A DNA stretch of 48,107 nucleotides, taken from the NCBI RefSeq assembly GCF_021283305.1, contig NZ_JAJSOK010000062.1, positions 1-48,107 on the forward strand, given 5' to 3'. Position 1 is the stretch's first letter. Each line of letters begins with the position of its first letter. Positions 14,794-22,002 of this stretch are shown here, piece after piece. The notes beneath the pieces are model-generated. The model was given only the letters and a program-made list of their open reading frames with translations, was not told where the DNA came from and did no database searches. Made by a program: the position numbers and the translations under genes. The stretch comes from Pseudonocardia kujensis (GTDB lineage: Bacteria > Actinomycetota > Actinomycetes > Mycobacteriales > Pseudonocardiaceae).

Positions 14794-16319
14794 GCAGAGG
14801 CTCCCGTCGTCGCCCGGGGCGCGGGGAACCCGCCCCGGGCTTGCTCGTAGGTGTGTGCGACGCGCAGCACGGTCGCGTCGTCGAAGTGCTTGCCGACGAT
14901 CATCAGACCGGCGGGCAGCCCGCCGACCAGGTCGGTGGGGACGCTGCAGGCCGGATGGCCGGTGACGTCGAACGGGGCGGTGTTGGCGATCATCGACAGT
15001 GCGGTGTCGAGGTAGGTGCCCAGGTCGGTGTCCGCGGGTGGGATCTCGCGGGCGGTGTAGGGCAGCGTCGGCATGACCAGCACGTCGTGGTCGGTCAGCG
15101 CCGCGTCGTAGGCTGCGCGCACCTCGGGCACGAGGTTCTGTGCCATCGCGTAGTACGCGCCGCCTCCCACGGCGAACGTGTGCCTACCGGACATCGCGAC
15201 GAGCTTGACCGTCCTGGACAGCTCGGCCCCGCGCTCGGCGCGCCCGCGCCGGTAGTGCGCGATCAGGTCCGGGTCGTAGAGCCCGGACCAGTTCATCCCG
15301 TAGGCGTTGCCGTCCACCATCTGGTGGGCGGCCCCCTCGGTGGCGATCACGTTCCACACGTGCATCGCGTCCAGGTGCCAGGGGATCGACACCTCCTCGG
15401 CGGTGAGGCCCGCCGAGCGCAGGACCTCGACGGCGGCACGCACCGCCGCGTCGACCTCCGGATCGGAGTTCGGGTGCCCGAACCCCTGCGTGACGACGCC
15501 GATCCGCAGGCCGGCGGCGGACTCCGCCAGGGCGGCGGAGTGGTCCACCGGGTCGACCGACGTCGGCTGGCGGGGGTCCTGGCCGTCGGGACCGGCCAGG
15601 ACGTCGAGCATCAGGGCGGCGTCGGCGACCGTGCGGGTGATCGGACCGAGGTGGTCGATGGTGGTCTCGATCGGGAAGGCGCCGGTGTAGGGCACCAGGC
15701 CGAACGTCGGCTTGTGCCCGACGGTCCCGCAGAACGAGCTGGGGATCCGGACCGAGCCGCCCTGGTCACCGCCGAGTGCCAGGTCGACCTCGCCGGTCGC
15801 GACCAGCACCGCACTGCCCGACGACGAGCCACCGGCGTTGCGCGCAGGATCCCACGGATTGAGCACGGGGCGCGGCGTGGAGGTGAAGCTGCCACCGGAG
15901 AAGCAGAGGTCCTCGCAGACCGCCTTGCCGGTGATCACCGCGCCTGCGTCGAGCAGACGCTGGACCGCGGTCGCGTCCCGCGCCGGGACGAAACCCTCGA
16001 CGGTGGCCGACCCGTTCGTCATCGGCACACCTGCGACCGAGACGTTGTCCTTGATCGCCACCGTGCGCCCGGCGAGCGGGCCGTCGGTGGCACCGCGGAT
16101 CTCGGTGGTCACGGCCCAGGCGTTGAGCGGGTGCTCGCCGGCCTGCCAGTCCCGCACGGGGGCGGTCGGGGCGGTGCGGCGGTAGAGCGCCTCCACGGCG
16201 TCGGACGAGACGAACGTGGCCGTGACGGCGGGGGCGAACTCGGCGAGCTCGGCATCGGAGAGTCCCAGGTCGGCGCCCAGCTCGGCCAGCCGCGCGGGAT
16301 CGGGTGGGGGAACAGCCAT
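14790..16319 (-). CDS. Nitrile hydratase-associated amidase (amidase signature family)
   Basis: A 509-residue amidase that hydrolyses the amide made by nitrile hydratase to acid and ammonia. The Ser-cisSer-Lys triad is visible as Lys90 (VAIKDNV), Ser165 (AGGSSSGSA) and Ser189 (GGDQGGSVRIP). The spacing equals Lys96/Ser171/Ser195 of the Rhodococcus enantioselective amidase. The helical N-terminal domain before residue 65, plus KAVCEDLCFSG and PTFGLVPYTGAFPIE, also fits that subgroup. ATG 16319 follows GGAGG. It is the first gene of the operon ami-nhB-nhA-p14K behind a good promoter. Close similarity to enantioselective amidases suggests branched or aromatic amides, but that is not proven. Confidence 0.93.
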   Translation of the reverse strand: MAVPPPDPARLAELGADLGLSDAELAEFAPAVTATFVSSDAVEALYRRTAPTAPVRDWQAGEHPLNAWAVTTEIRGATDGPLAGRTVAIKDNVSVAGVPMTNGSATVEGFVPARDATAVQRLLDAGAVITGKAVCEDLCFSGGSFTSTPRPVLNPWDPARNAGGSSSGSAVLVATGEVDLALGGDQGGSVRIPSSFCGTVGHKPTFGLVPYTGAFPIETTIDHLGPITRTVADAALMLDVLAGPDGQDPRQPTSVDPVDHSAALAESAAGLRIGVVTQGFGHPNSDPEVDAAVRAAVEVLRSAGLTAEEVSIPWHLDAMHVWNVIATEGAAHQMVDGNAYGMNWSGLYDPDLIAHYRRGRAERGAELSRTVKLVAMSGRHTFAVGGGAYYAMAQNLVPEVRAAYDAALTDHDVLVMPTLPYTAREIPPADTDLGTYLDTALSMIANTAPFDVTGHPACSVPTDLVGGLPAGLMIVGKHFDDATVLRVAHTYEQARGGFPAPRATTGASA

Positions 16320-16350
16320 GGAGCCTCCATCGGCGGAGAAGATGCCGGCG

Positions 16351-16379
16351 AATCTACGGAGGCGCGTCAGTCGTGTCAA
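16351..16379 (-). promoter_or_regulatory. Promoter of the amidase/nitrile hydratase operon
   Basis: On the minus strand TTGACA (16379-16374) and TAGATT (16356-16351) are 17 bp apart, an almost ideal vegetative promoter. Transcription would start near 16344, giving a leader of about 25 bases before the amidase ATG at 16319. Confidence 0.7.
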
Positions 16380-16398
16380 CGATTCGCGACATGTTGAC
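16375..16398. promoter_or_regulatory. 24-bp imperfect palindrome overlapping the -35 box
   Basis: GTCAAC (16375-16380) and GTTGAC (16393-16398) form the outer arms of a 24-bp palindrome with 9 of 12 paired positions, centred on CGCG. It covers the -35 element of the amidase operon promoter, where a repressor would block polymerase. The ArsR-type protein encoded 1.5 kb upstream is the best candidate. Confidence 0.6.
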
Positions 16399-16401
16399 CT
16401 G

Positions 16402-17826
16402 TTACGAGGAGGTGACGACGCGGAGGTCGGTCCCGACCGCCTCGGCGACGTGGATCCGCTGACCGACGACACCGTTGCCGTCGAGGGTGACCGTGCCGCG
16501 CGGGAGCTCGACACGGACGTCGTGCATGGCACGGGCCACGGCGTGCGGCTCGTCCGTGCCCGCGCGGACGGCCGCGGCGAACCACATCTGGACGCCCTCG
16601 AACACGGACTCGCTCAACGTCGACACCGGCGGTGCCCACCGACCGAAGCGCGCGCGATAGCGGCTGAGCAGCGTGGAGTTGCCCTCGGTGTCGAGGGACT
16701 CGACGTAGCCGGACACGGTGTGCAGGCCCGCCGTGGCCTCGGGGCCGATCCGGGCGAGCGTGGACTCGTCCATGGCCGGGGCGAGGGTGAGGCACCGCTG
16801 ATGGAGGCCGCGGTCGTGGCACTGACGCTGGAACGCGGCGGCGTCCGCGCCGACGAACGTGGACAGCAGGAGGTCGGCGCCGGACCGCTCGACGGCCTCG
16901 ATGATCCCCGCGAAGTCGCTGGTCCCGAGCGGGGTCAGCCGCTCGCCGACGAGACGCCCGCCGAGCCGGGGGAGCACGTCGCGGGCGGCCGCGTGCGTGC
17001 CGCGCGGCCAGCAGTAGTCGTTGCCCGCGAGGAACCAGCGGCGCCCGCCCGCGGCCTGCATCATGGGCCCGGCCGCCGCGGCGAGCTGGTCGGCCGGCCG
17101 CTCACCGAGCTGGATCCGCAGGCCCCCGGCGAGGCCGCCCTCGTTCATCAGCGTCTGGACGAGCAGGACGTCGGCGTCCGCCATGGCCCGCGACACGGCG
17201 ACGAAGGTGGCCGACGTCGTCGCGACCAGGATGGTCCGGCAGCCGGCGGCGGCGAGCCTGCGGGCCTCGCGGGCGCCGGTGGCGGGATCGGTGGCGTCGT
17301 CGCCGATCAGGAGGTCGACGGGGCGGCCACGCAGCCCGCCGTCGGCGTTGATCTCCTCCAGTGCGAGCGCGGCCATGTTGTCCGACGCGGCGGCGAAGAG
17401 ATTGCCCGGGCCGGACTTCGAGGTCAGCAGGCCAAGCGCCGGGTTCTCGCACGGCGCGTTGCGCACGACGTGTCCGCGCCGCCGCAGCAGCCACTCCAGG
17501 CCTAGCTGGTCCAGCTCGGACTGCAGGCGGACCCGCGTCCCGGTGCCGTGCGCGGAGAACCGCAACACCGTGCGGCCTCGCCACGGTTGGTCGTGGACGA
17601 TCTCGATCAGCCGGCCCGGGGCGACCGCGCCGATCCGGCCGAGGATCTCGACGGGCGCGGAGTCCGGGTCGAGCGGCGCGCGCAGTGTCACCGCCGCGCC
17701 GGGAGCCACCCGGTCGCACAGGGCGTCGAACACCCAGCCCGCGCCGGCACCCGCGCCGAACAGGCCGAACACGACGCGCGGTGGGGCGGAGACCTCTTCC
17801 TGCGCGGTCAGCGTGAGGACGGACAT
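16402..17826 (-). CDS. AmiC-like amide/nitrile sensor fused to an SRPBCC domain
   Basis: A 474-residue two-domain protein. Residues 1 to about 118 look like an SRPBCC/AHSA1-type domain: a beta-rich start with LTLTAQEEVSAPPRVVFGLF, a central VEILGRIGAVAPGRLIEIVHDQPW, and an amphipathic end. Residues about 130-474 are a type 1 periplasmic-binding-protein fold of the AmiC/NhlC kind, with ASDNMAALALEEINADGGLRGRPVDLLIGDD. There is no signal peptide or lipobox, so it should act in the cytoplasm as a ligand sensor, not in transport. In Rhodococcus J1, NhlC (AmiC-like) acts with the repressor NhlD to induce nitrile hydratase by amides. The next gene upstream here is an ArsR-type repressor, 40 bp away. 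The fusion to SRPBCC is unusual. Confidence 0.8.
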   Translation of the reverse strand: MSVLTLTAQEEVSAPPRVVFGLFGAGAGAGWVFDALCDRVAPGAAVTLRAPLDPDSAPVEILGRIGAVAPGRLIEIVHDQPWRGRTVLRFSAHGTGTRVRLQSELDQLGLEWLLRRRGHVVRNAPCENPALGLLTSKSGPGNLFAAASDNMAALALEEINADGGLRGRPVDLLIGDDATDPATGAREARRLAAAGCRTILVATTSATFVAVSRAMADADVLLVQTLMNEGGLAGGLRIQLGERPADQLAAAAGPMMQAAGGRRWFLAGNDYCWPRGTHAAARDVLPRLGGRLVGERLTPLGTSDFAGIIEAVERSGADLLLSTFVGADAAAFQRQCHDRGLHQRCLTLAPAMDESTLARIGPEATAGLHTVSGYVESLDTEGNSTLLSRYRARFGRWAPPVSTLSESVFEGVQMWFAAAVRAGTDEPHAVARAMHDVRVELPRGTVTLDGNGVVGQRIHVAEAVGTDLRVVTSS

Positions 17827-17866
17827 CGGGCCCCCAGGAGTGTGCGGAAGCGGCAGATTCTGCCCG

Positions 17867-18217
17867 TCAGGCAGTGCCCGGACCGTGCACTGCGTGCCGA
17901 CTTCGCGGCTCTTCGTCCGGCACGGCGTCGCTCACCGACTGCAGGCCGGTGCGGAAGACCTGGTGGAGCAGGGTGAGGACGTCTCGCGCCGAGCCCGCGG
18001 GGTCGATCGAGTAGTAGCGGAAGCGGCCCTCGCGACGCTCGCCCACCAGGCCGGCGACGCGCAGCACCTTGAGATGCGTCGACACGGCGGTGCGCCCCAC
18101 GCTGGTGATGCGCTCGGCGATCGCGCCCGCGCTGCACTCGTCCTCCGCCGCGAGCACGCCGAGGATCTCTCGCCGGACGGGATCGGCCAGGGCATCGAAC
18201 GCCAGGTTCGCGTCCAT
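17867..18217 (-). CDS. ArsR-type repressor of the nitrile cluster (NhlD-like)
   Basis: A 116-residue winged-helix protein: FDALADPVRREILGVLAAEDECSAGAIAERI, recognition helix VGRTAVSTHLKVLRVAGLV, and wing GERREGRFRYYSID. No CxC metal-binding motif is seen in the helix; the single Cys is in EDECS. It is therefore probably not a metal sensor but one that works with another ligand partner. In R. rhodochrous J1 the ArsR/CadC-like NhlD represses the nitrile hydratase genes and is relieved by AmiC-like NhlC. The adjacency here to an AmiC-like gene repeats that pairing. ATG 18217 follows GGGAGG. Downstream spacing to the sensor is 40 bp, so the two are likely co-transcribed. Confidence 0.85.
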   Translation of the reverse strand: MDANLAFDALADPVRREILGVLAAEDECSAGAIAERITSVGRTAVSTHLKVLRVAGLVGERREGRFRYYSIDPAGSARDVLTLLHQVFRTGLQSVSDAVPDEEPRSRHAVHGPGTA

Positions 18218-18231
18218 GGCACCTCCCGATC

Positions 18232-18249
18232 TGTCACCCACCACTGACA
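18232..18249. promoter_or_regulatory. Inverted repeat upstream of arsR, possible autoregulatory operator
   Basis: TGTCA (18232-18236) and TGACA (18245-18249) are separated by 8 bp, 15 bases upstream of the ArsR start codon. The half-site GTGTCA also occurs at the edge of the palindrome in front of the amidase (16373-16378). Autoregulation is inferred. Confidence 0.4.
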
Positions 18250-18391
18250 CGATAGCGGACGGATCGCTCCTCGGAACCTGGACACGTCCGCGTGTCGTTG
18301 CTGGACAGGCGCGAGGCTCTGGCGCTGCTGCAGGAGCGGATCGGAGGACCCCGTTGCTCCAGCGACTGCCACAGCTGAGGTCTCGGGAGGG

Positions 18392-18413
18392 CCAGGCACG
18401 GAGAAGAGCCTGG
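18392..18413 (-). terminator. Short hairpin after the tRNA cluster
   Basis: CCAGGC (18392-18397) pairs with GCCTGG (18408-18413), 11 bases beyond the 3' end of tRNA-Phe in the direction of transcription. A 6-bp stem, modest support. Confidence 0.4.
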
Positions 18414-18423
18414 TGAGAAGGTG

Positions 18424-18497
18424 TGGCCAGGGGCGGGGTCGAACCGCCGACCTTCCGCTTTTCAGGCGGACGCTCGTACCAACTGAGCTACCTGGCC
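18424..18497 (-). tRNA. tRNA-Phe (GAA)
   Basis: A 74-nt cloverleaf on the minus strand. The 7-bp acceptor stem is GGCCAGG/CCTGGCC with discriminator A. The anticodon stem TCCGC/GCGGA encloses the loop CTGAAAA, giving anticodon GAA. The T-arm GGTTCGACC is present. CCA is not encoded. It is the last of three tRNAs transcribed together. Confidence 0.95.
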
Positions 18498-18526
18498 CTG
18501 GCTCCGAGGGGAACCGGATGGTGAAG

Positions 18527-18600
18527 CGACCCAGACGGGACTCGAACCCGCGACCTTCGCCGTGACAGGGCGACGCGCTAACCAACTGCGCCACTGGGCC
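18527..18600 (-). tRNA. tRNA-Asp (GTC)
   Basis: A 74-nt cloverleaf. The acceptor stem GGCCCAG/CTGGGTC has one G-T wobble and discriminator G. The anticodon stem TCGCC/GGCGA encloses CTGTCAC, anticodon GTC. T-arm GGTTCGAGT is present. CCA is not encoded. Thirty bases separate it from tRNA-Phe. Confidence 0.95.
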
Positions 18601-18618
18601 TTGCTTATGGACTTACCG

Positions 18619-18691
18619 TACCCCCAACGGGATTCGAACCCGCGCTGCCGCCTTGAAAGGGCGGAGTCCTAGGCCGCTAGACGATGGGGGC
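18619..18691 (-). tRNA. tRNA-Glu (TTC)
   Basis: A 73-nt cloverleaf. The acceptor stem is GCCCCCA/TGGGGGT with discriminator A. The anticodon stem CCGCC/GGCGG encloses CTTTCAA, anticodon TTC. T-arm GGTTCGAAT is present. CCA is not encoded. First gene of the Glu-Asp-Phe cluster, an arrangement common in actinobacteria. Confidence 0.95.
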
Positions 18692-18747
18692 TCGGATCAC
18701 CGCTGGTGTTCCTCGACCTCCAACGGCTGTCCGTTGGGAGCGAGGAA

Positions 18748-18777
18748 AGCATATGACACGCCCTCACCCGGCCCCAA
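18748..18777 (-). promoter_or_regulatory. Putative promoter of the tRNA cluster
   Basis: On the minus strand TTGGGG (18777-18772) and TATGCT (18753-18748) are 18 bp apart, about 55 bases upstream of tRNA-Glu. A perfect 7-bp hairpin (18720-18737, CCAACGG/CCGTTGG) lies in the leader and could guide processing. Confidence 0.45.
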
Positions 18778-18880
18778 ATCGCCCCCCTCTTGCGGCGTTC
18801 CCGCAGGTCACACCCGGTGCACGAGCCCCGATCGGGACCGTTCGGCCCGGTCGGCGGGGGTTGTGACCTGCGGTACACCT

Positions 18881-19138
18881 TCAGCGACAGACCGGAGGCG
18901 GCAGATCGGGGTTGCCGGAGACCAGGCCGAGCATGTCCAGCAGCAGCCGGAGGTCGTCCGGGTCCTGCGAGTTCTCGGCGACGACGAGCCGGGCGCGCTG
19001 CACCTCGTCGTCGGAGACCCGGTAGGCGTCCGCCGCGCTGCGCGGACCGGGGATCGCCCCGGAGCTCCGGTCCTCCCCGCCGGCGACCCCGTTCGCGAGT
19101 CCGTTGGCACTGCCCCGCACGCTGTCGATCCCGCTCAA
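18881..19138 (-). CDS. Small conserved actinobacterial protein
   Basis: An 85-residue protein with no signal peptide or membrane segment. The first half is Gly/Ser/Ala-rich and probably disordered. The second half, from about residue 38, holds the recognisable part: AYRVSDDEVQRARLVVAENSQDPDDLRLLLDMLGL. It resembles short actinobacterial hypothetical proteins ending in a D-D-x-x-L-L-L-D-M-L-G-L helix; I know no function. The start is uncertain: TTG 19138 has AAGGGGAGA at good distance, while the open frame runs back to 19261 and a GTG lies a few codons later. The conserved-looking end supports a real gene. Confidence 0.6.
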   Translation of the reverse strand: MSGIDSVRGSANGLANGVAGGEDRSSGAIPGPRSAADAYRVSDDEVQRARLVVAENSQDPDDLRLLLDMLGLVSGNPDLPPPVCR

Positions 19139-19398
19139 CGACGTCTCCCCTTCGGTCGCGACCCCTGGCGACCCGGGGTGGCCCGCGGGCGGGGACGGGC
19201 ACGGCGGAGCGCACGAGCACCGATCCCCCGACCGGCGTCGCGCCCCGTGACCGGCGAACACCCTGCGGCCACCCCCGTGGCCGTGGCCGGAACGTTACCC
19301 ATCCGAGACCCTCCCCGCATGCCCCTTCCCGGGTGAGGACGACGACGGTGCGTCACACGATCACCACGGTGCGACACTCGACGCCGCCCGCCCCGCCG

Positions 19399-19413
19399 TA
19401 CCCCCTCGGGGTA
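19399..19413. promoter_or_regulatory. CsoR-type copper operator
   Basis: TACCCC and GGGGTA flank CTC, a perfect inverted repeat of the G-tract type bound by CsoR copper sensors. A possible -10 (TATGCT, 19412-19417) overlaps it. The operator is 47 bp upstream of csoR, so the pair is probably autoregulated. The rest of the gap 19139-19460 shows nothing recognisable. Confidence 0.8.
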
Positions 19414-19460
19414 TGCTCGTTCCCGAGAGCGACACCACGGGCGACCCAGGGAGGAACGCG

Positions 19461-19742
19461 ATGCCCGGTTACTCCGACGCCCGCGAGGCCCATCTCCGGC
19501 GGCTGCGCCGCATCGAGGGCCAGATCCGCGGCCTGCAGCGCATGGTGGACGACGACGTCTACTGCATCGACGTGCTCACCCAGGTCTCCGCGGCGACCAG
19601 GGCGCTGCAGTCGTTCGCTCTCGAGCTGCTCTCCGAGCACATGGCGGGCTGCGTCGTCGACGCGGCCCGCAACGACCCGGACGAGGGCGCGGCGAAGGTG
19701 AAGGAAGCCGCCGACGCCATCGCCCGGCTCGTCAAGTCCTGA
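19461..19742 (+). CDS. csoR: Copper-sensing transcriptional repressor CsoR
   Basis: A 93-residue all-helical repressor of the CsoR/RcnR family. The Cu(I) ligand set Cys35, His60 and Cys64 (VYCIDVL and EHMAGC) is complete and matches the Cys-His-Cys pattern of M. tuberculosis CsoR. The DNA-facing helix HLRRLRRIEGQIRGLQRMV is typical. In the apo form it would bind the G-tract operator at 19399-19413 and release it when copper binds. ATG 19461 follows GGGAGGAA. A copper chaperone gene follows after 31 bp, the usual csoR-copZ arrangement; a copper-exporting ATPase is not present in the window. Confidence 0.95.
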   Translation: MPGYSDAREAHLRRLRRIEGQIRGLQRMVDDDVYCIDVLTQVSAATRALQSFALELLSEHMAGCVVDAARNDPDEGAAKVKEAADAIARLVKS

Positions 19743-19773
19743 TCTGCCCGTCCGCACGAGAGGCTCCCCACCC

Positions 19774-19992
19774 ATGAGCGTCGAGACCCCGTTCCGCACC
19801 ACCGTCACGGTCGTCGGCATGACCTGCGGGCACTGCACCAGTTCCGTGCAGGAGGAGGTCGGCGAGGTCGCCGGCGTCCGCTCGGTCGACGTCGACCTGG
19901 CCAGCGGTGCCGTCACCGTCACCGCCGACCGCGAGATCACCCGCGCGGAGATCGAGGCCGCGGTCGTCGAGGCCGGCTACTCCCTCGCCTGA
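19774..19992 (+). CDS. copZ: CopZ-like copper chaperone (HMA domain)
   Basis: A 72-residue single heavy-metal-associated domain with the metal-binding motif GMTCGHC (15-21) in a beta-alpha-beta-beta-alpha-beta pattern; VRSVDVDLASGAVTVTAD forms the central strands. It should carry Cu(I) in the cytoplasm, normally to a P-type ATPase. It sits 31 bp after csoR and is probably in the same copper-induced transcript. A GC-rich inverted repeat at about 20009-20031 may terminate the unit. Confidence 0.92.
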   Translation: MSVETPFRTTVTVVGMTCGHCTSSVQEEVGEVAGVRSVDVDLASGAVTVTADREITRAEIEAAVVEAGYSLA

Positions 19993-20058
19993 TCCCGCGC
20001 CGCGGGCCGGCGCCCCCGACCGGGGGTGCGTTCGTGCGTCCGGGTGACGGGGCGCCGC

Positions 20059-20064
20059 TACGCT
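20059..20064 (+). promoter_or_regulatory. -10 box of a leaderless gene
   Basis: TACGCT ends six bases before ATG 20071, with no ribosome-binding site between. This is the TANNNT-N6-9-start pattern of leaderless actinobacterial transcripts. Confidence 0.55.
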
Positions 20065-20070
20065 CCCCGC

Positions 20071-20442
20071 ATGGCCGGCTTCCGGGACCGACGCCCGTCG
20101 CGCCACGGCGCGCCCGCCCGCAGGGCCCCCGGGCCCGAGCTGGAGCAGCACGATCCGGAGCTCGACTCCTACCTGGCCGCGCTGGCCCGGGACGCCGAGC
20201 CCGGCGCCACCGAGACGACCGGCCGGTTCGGGAGCGCGCAGGTCTTCCAGCTGCGGCTGCCGGCGTTGCGCATCGAGCAGCTCCGCCGGGTGGCCGAGGA
20301 ACGCGGGACCTCGCCCGGCGCGCTGGCCACGGAGTGGGTGCTCGAGCGGCTGGAGCAGGAGGACGCCCCGACCGGGCCGATGCCCGTCACCGCCGCCGAG
20401 GCGGGCCGGCGGGCCCAGCTGCGCCTGCCCCGCAGGGGGTAG
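20071..20442 (+). CDS. Ribbon-helix-helix-like small protein
   Basis: A 123-residue protein. The N-terminal 50 residues are Arg/Pro-rich and then acidic. Residues about 62-105 (QVFQLRLPALRIEQLRRVAEERGTSPGALATEWVLERLEQ) fit a ribbon-helix-helix fold: a short strand with alternating hydrophobics, then two helices. Such domains bind DNA, often as toxin-antitoxin antitoxins. No toxin-like gene lies next to it, so a lone regulator or structural role is equally possible. ATG 20071 is supported by a TACGCT box six bases upstream (leaderless start). Its stop is only 15 bp from that of the convergent esterase gene. Confidence 0.6.
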   Translation: MAGFRDRRPSRHGAPARRAPGPELEQHDPELDSYLAALARDAEPGATETTGRFGSAQVFQLRLPALRIEQLRRVAEERGTSPGALATEWVLERLEQEDAPTGPMPVTAAEAGRRAQLRLPRRG

Positions 20443-20457
20443 CTGGGCACATCGGCC

Positions 20458-21759
20458 TCACCGCGGCGCCGAGACCAGCACCTTCGCGGCGTCGCCCTCG
20501 GCCAGGCACGGGCTCCCGGTGAGCCGGGAGGGATCGACGGCCGCCGCCAGCGCCCGGTAGCCCGCCGCCGAGAGGTGCAGACCGTCGCCGGAGTCGAACG
20601 CCGGCGCGAGCCGGGCCGGGTCGGTCGGGTCGGCCACCGCGGCGGCGAAGTCGAACACGCCGTCGGCGTGCGCCGGTCCCTCCGTGCGGATCCACCGGTT
20701 GACCGCCTCGCGCTGCACCGCGGCGAAGGGGGTGCCGTGCGCCCCGGTGGCCGAGGGCGTGATCGTGGTCAGGAAGACCCGCCGGCCGTCCGCCCGGACC
20801 CGGTCGGCGTAGTCCACCAGCCCGGCGACGATCTCCCCGGCGTCCCGTCCGGCAGCGAGGTCGTTGGTCCCGATGTGGAGGACGACGTCGGCGGCGCCGG
20901 GCACCGTGGCGACGTCGGCGCCGTAGCGGGCCGCCGGGGCCTCACCCGTGCCGCCGCCGAGAAGCTGGTTCGCCGAGATCCCGGCGTTGAGCACGGGCAT
21001 GGTGCGCCCGCCGGTGAGCCGCCCGGCCAGCGCGTCCGACCAGCGGTCGTCCCGGTCGGGGTCGCTGCCGACGCCGTCGGTGATCGAGTCGCCGACCAGG
21101 ACCACGGCGTTCTCCGCTCGCGGCGCGAGGACGTCGACTCCGGTGAGCACCGACCACGACGAGACCGCCCGGCCGAACGGCTGCGGGTCGGCCGTGTCGA
21201 CGACGTCGCCCGGTCCGGAGACGTACGAGGTCTGCAGCGCGACGGGATGCACCGCGACCCGGTCCGGCTCCTGCGGCAGGAAGAGGCTGATCGCGAGGGG
21301 CGTGCCGCGCTGGGCGACGAACGCCAACGGGTCGCTGGCGAGCTCCTGCCCGGGCGGCACGACGACGGCCGGTGCGCCGGCGAACAGCACCGGCCGGGCC
21401 GTGCCGGGCACGAGCGCGGCACCGGAACCCGCCACCGCCGCCGACGCGGCCTCGATCTGCAGGGGCTGCGTGCCGAACCGGTTGGAGACCCGGATCCGCA
21501 GCTCCGAACCGGTGGCCTGGGGCCGCACCAGCATCCGCAGCGTGCGTCCGCCCAGGTCGGAGCCCTGGCCTGCTTGCGGGCTGGTCCGCCACGCCGCCAC
21601 CCACGCCGGACCGCAGGGCGCGGGCGTCCCGTCCTCGGCACCCGACGCACCCGTCGACCCGAGCGGGAGCAGCGCGACGGCCAGGCCGAGCACGGCCGCG
21701 GCCGCCACCAGGCCCGCCACGAGTCCCCGACCACCCCGGAACCGGTGCAGAGCGTCCAC
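20458..21759 (-). CDS. Secreted SGNH/GDSL-family hydrolase
   Basis: A protein of about 433 residues with an N-terminal membrane/signal segment (LVAGLVAAAAVLGLAVALLPLG), so exported or membrane-anchored. A beta-rich N-terminal domain (about 45-210) is followed by an SGNH hydrolase domain. The nucleophile block is VVLVGDSITDGVGSD, block II is LNAGISAN, block III is HIGTND, and the catalytic Asp/His are in DGLHLSAAGY. The combined architecture resembles secreted lipase/esterase or XynE-type carbohydrate esterases; the substrate is unknown. GTG 21759 is preferred for its AAGGGG; GTG 21780 is seven codons upstream. Confidence 0.85.
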   Translation of the reverse strand: MDALHRFRGGRGLVAGLVAAAAVLGLAVALLPLGSTGASGAEDGTPAPCGPAWVAAWRTSPQAGQGSDLGGRTLRMLVRPQATGSELRIRVSNRFGTQPLQIEAASAAVAGSGAALVPGTARPVLFAGAPAVVVPPGQELASDPLAFVAQRGTPLAISLFLPQEPDRVAVHPVALQTSYVSGPGDVVDTADPQPFGRAVSSWSVLTGVDVLAPRAENAVVLVGDSITDGVGSDPDRDDRWSDALAGRLTGGRTMPVLNAGISANQLLGGGTGEAPAARYGADVATVPGAADVVLHIGTNDLAAGRDAGEIVAGLVDYADRVRADGRRVFLTTITPSATGAHGTPFAAVQREAVNRWIRTEGPAHADGVFDFAAAVADPTDPARLAPAFDSGDGLHLSAAGYRALAAAVDPSRLTGSPCLAEGDAAKVLVSAPR

Positions 21760-22002
21760 CCACACCCCTTCGCCGACCACGGTTCACCCGACCGGGGCGT
21801 CCCGGCCGTGTGAATTCCTCACCCGAACGAACGATCTCGCTCGCCGCTCGACCTATCGGCCATCCGAGTGGTGACGTTACGTCGACCACTCATGACGGTC
21901 CGTCGCCTCACCGATCGGCCAGTTCGGCGTCCCATGCCGCGCCGGTTCGCCCTAGGGTCAGGGGCCGAGAAGTGCGAGGACGTTCGGATTCGGGAGGCCG
22001 GT

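Noticed and set aside
18292..18378. A 28-codon plus-strand frame between arsR and the tRNAs with protein-like composition (LLDRREALALLQERIGG)
   Set aside because: Very short, GTG start without ribosome-binding site, no conserved context. It could be a gene remnant but cannot be supported.
18424..18691. tRNA cluster as an integration site for a mobile island carrying the nitrile cluster
   Set aside because: No integrase gene and no duplicated tRNA 3' end seen in the window. Base composition of the cluster matches the rest.
20071..20442. Toxin-antitoxin module around the ribbon-helix-helix-like protein
   Set aside because: No toxin-like frame overlaps or adjoins it; the next gene is a convergent secreted esterase.
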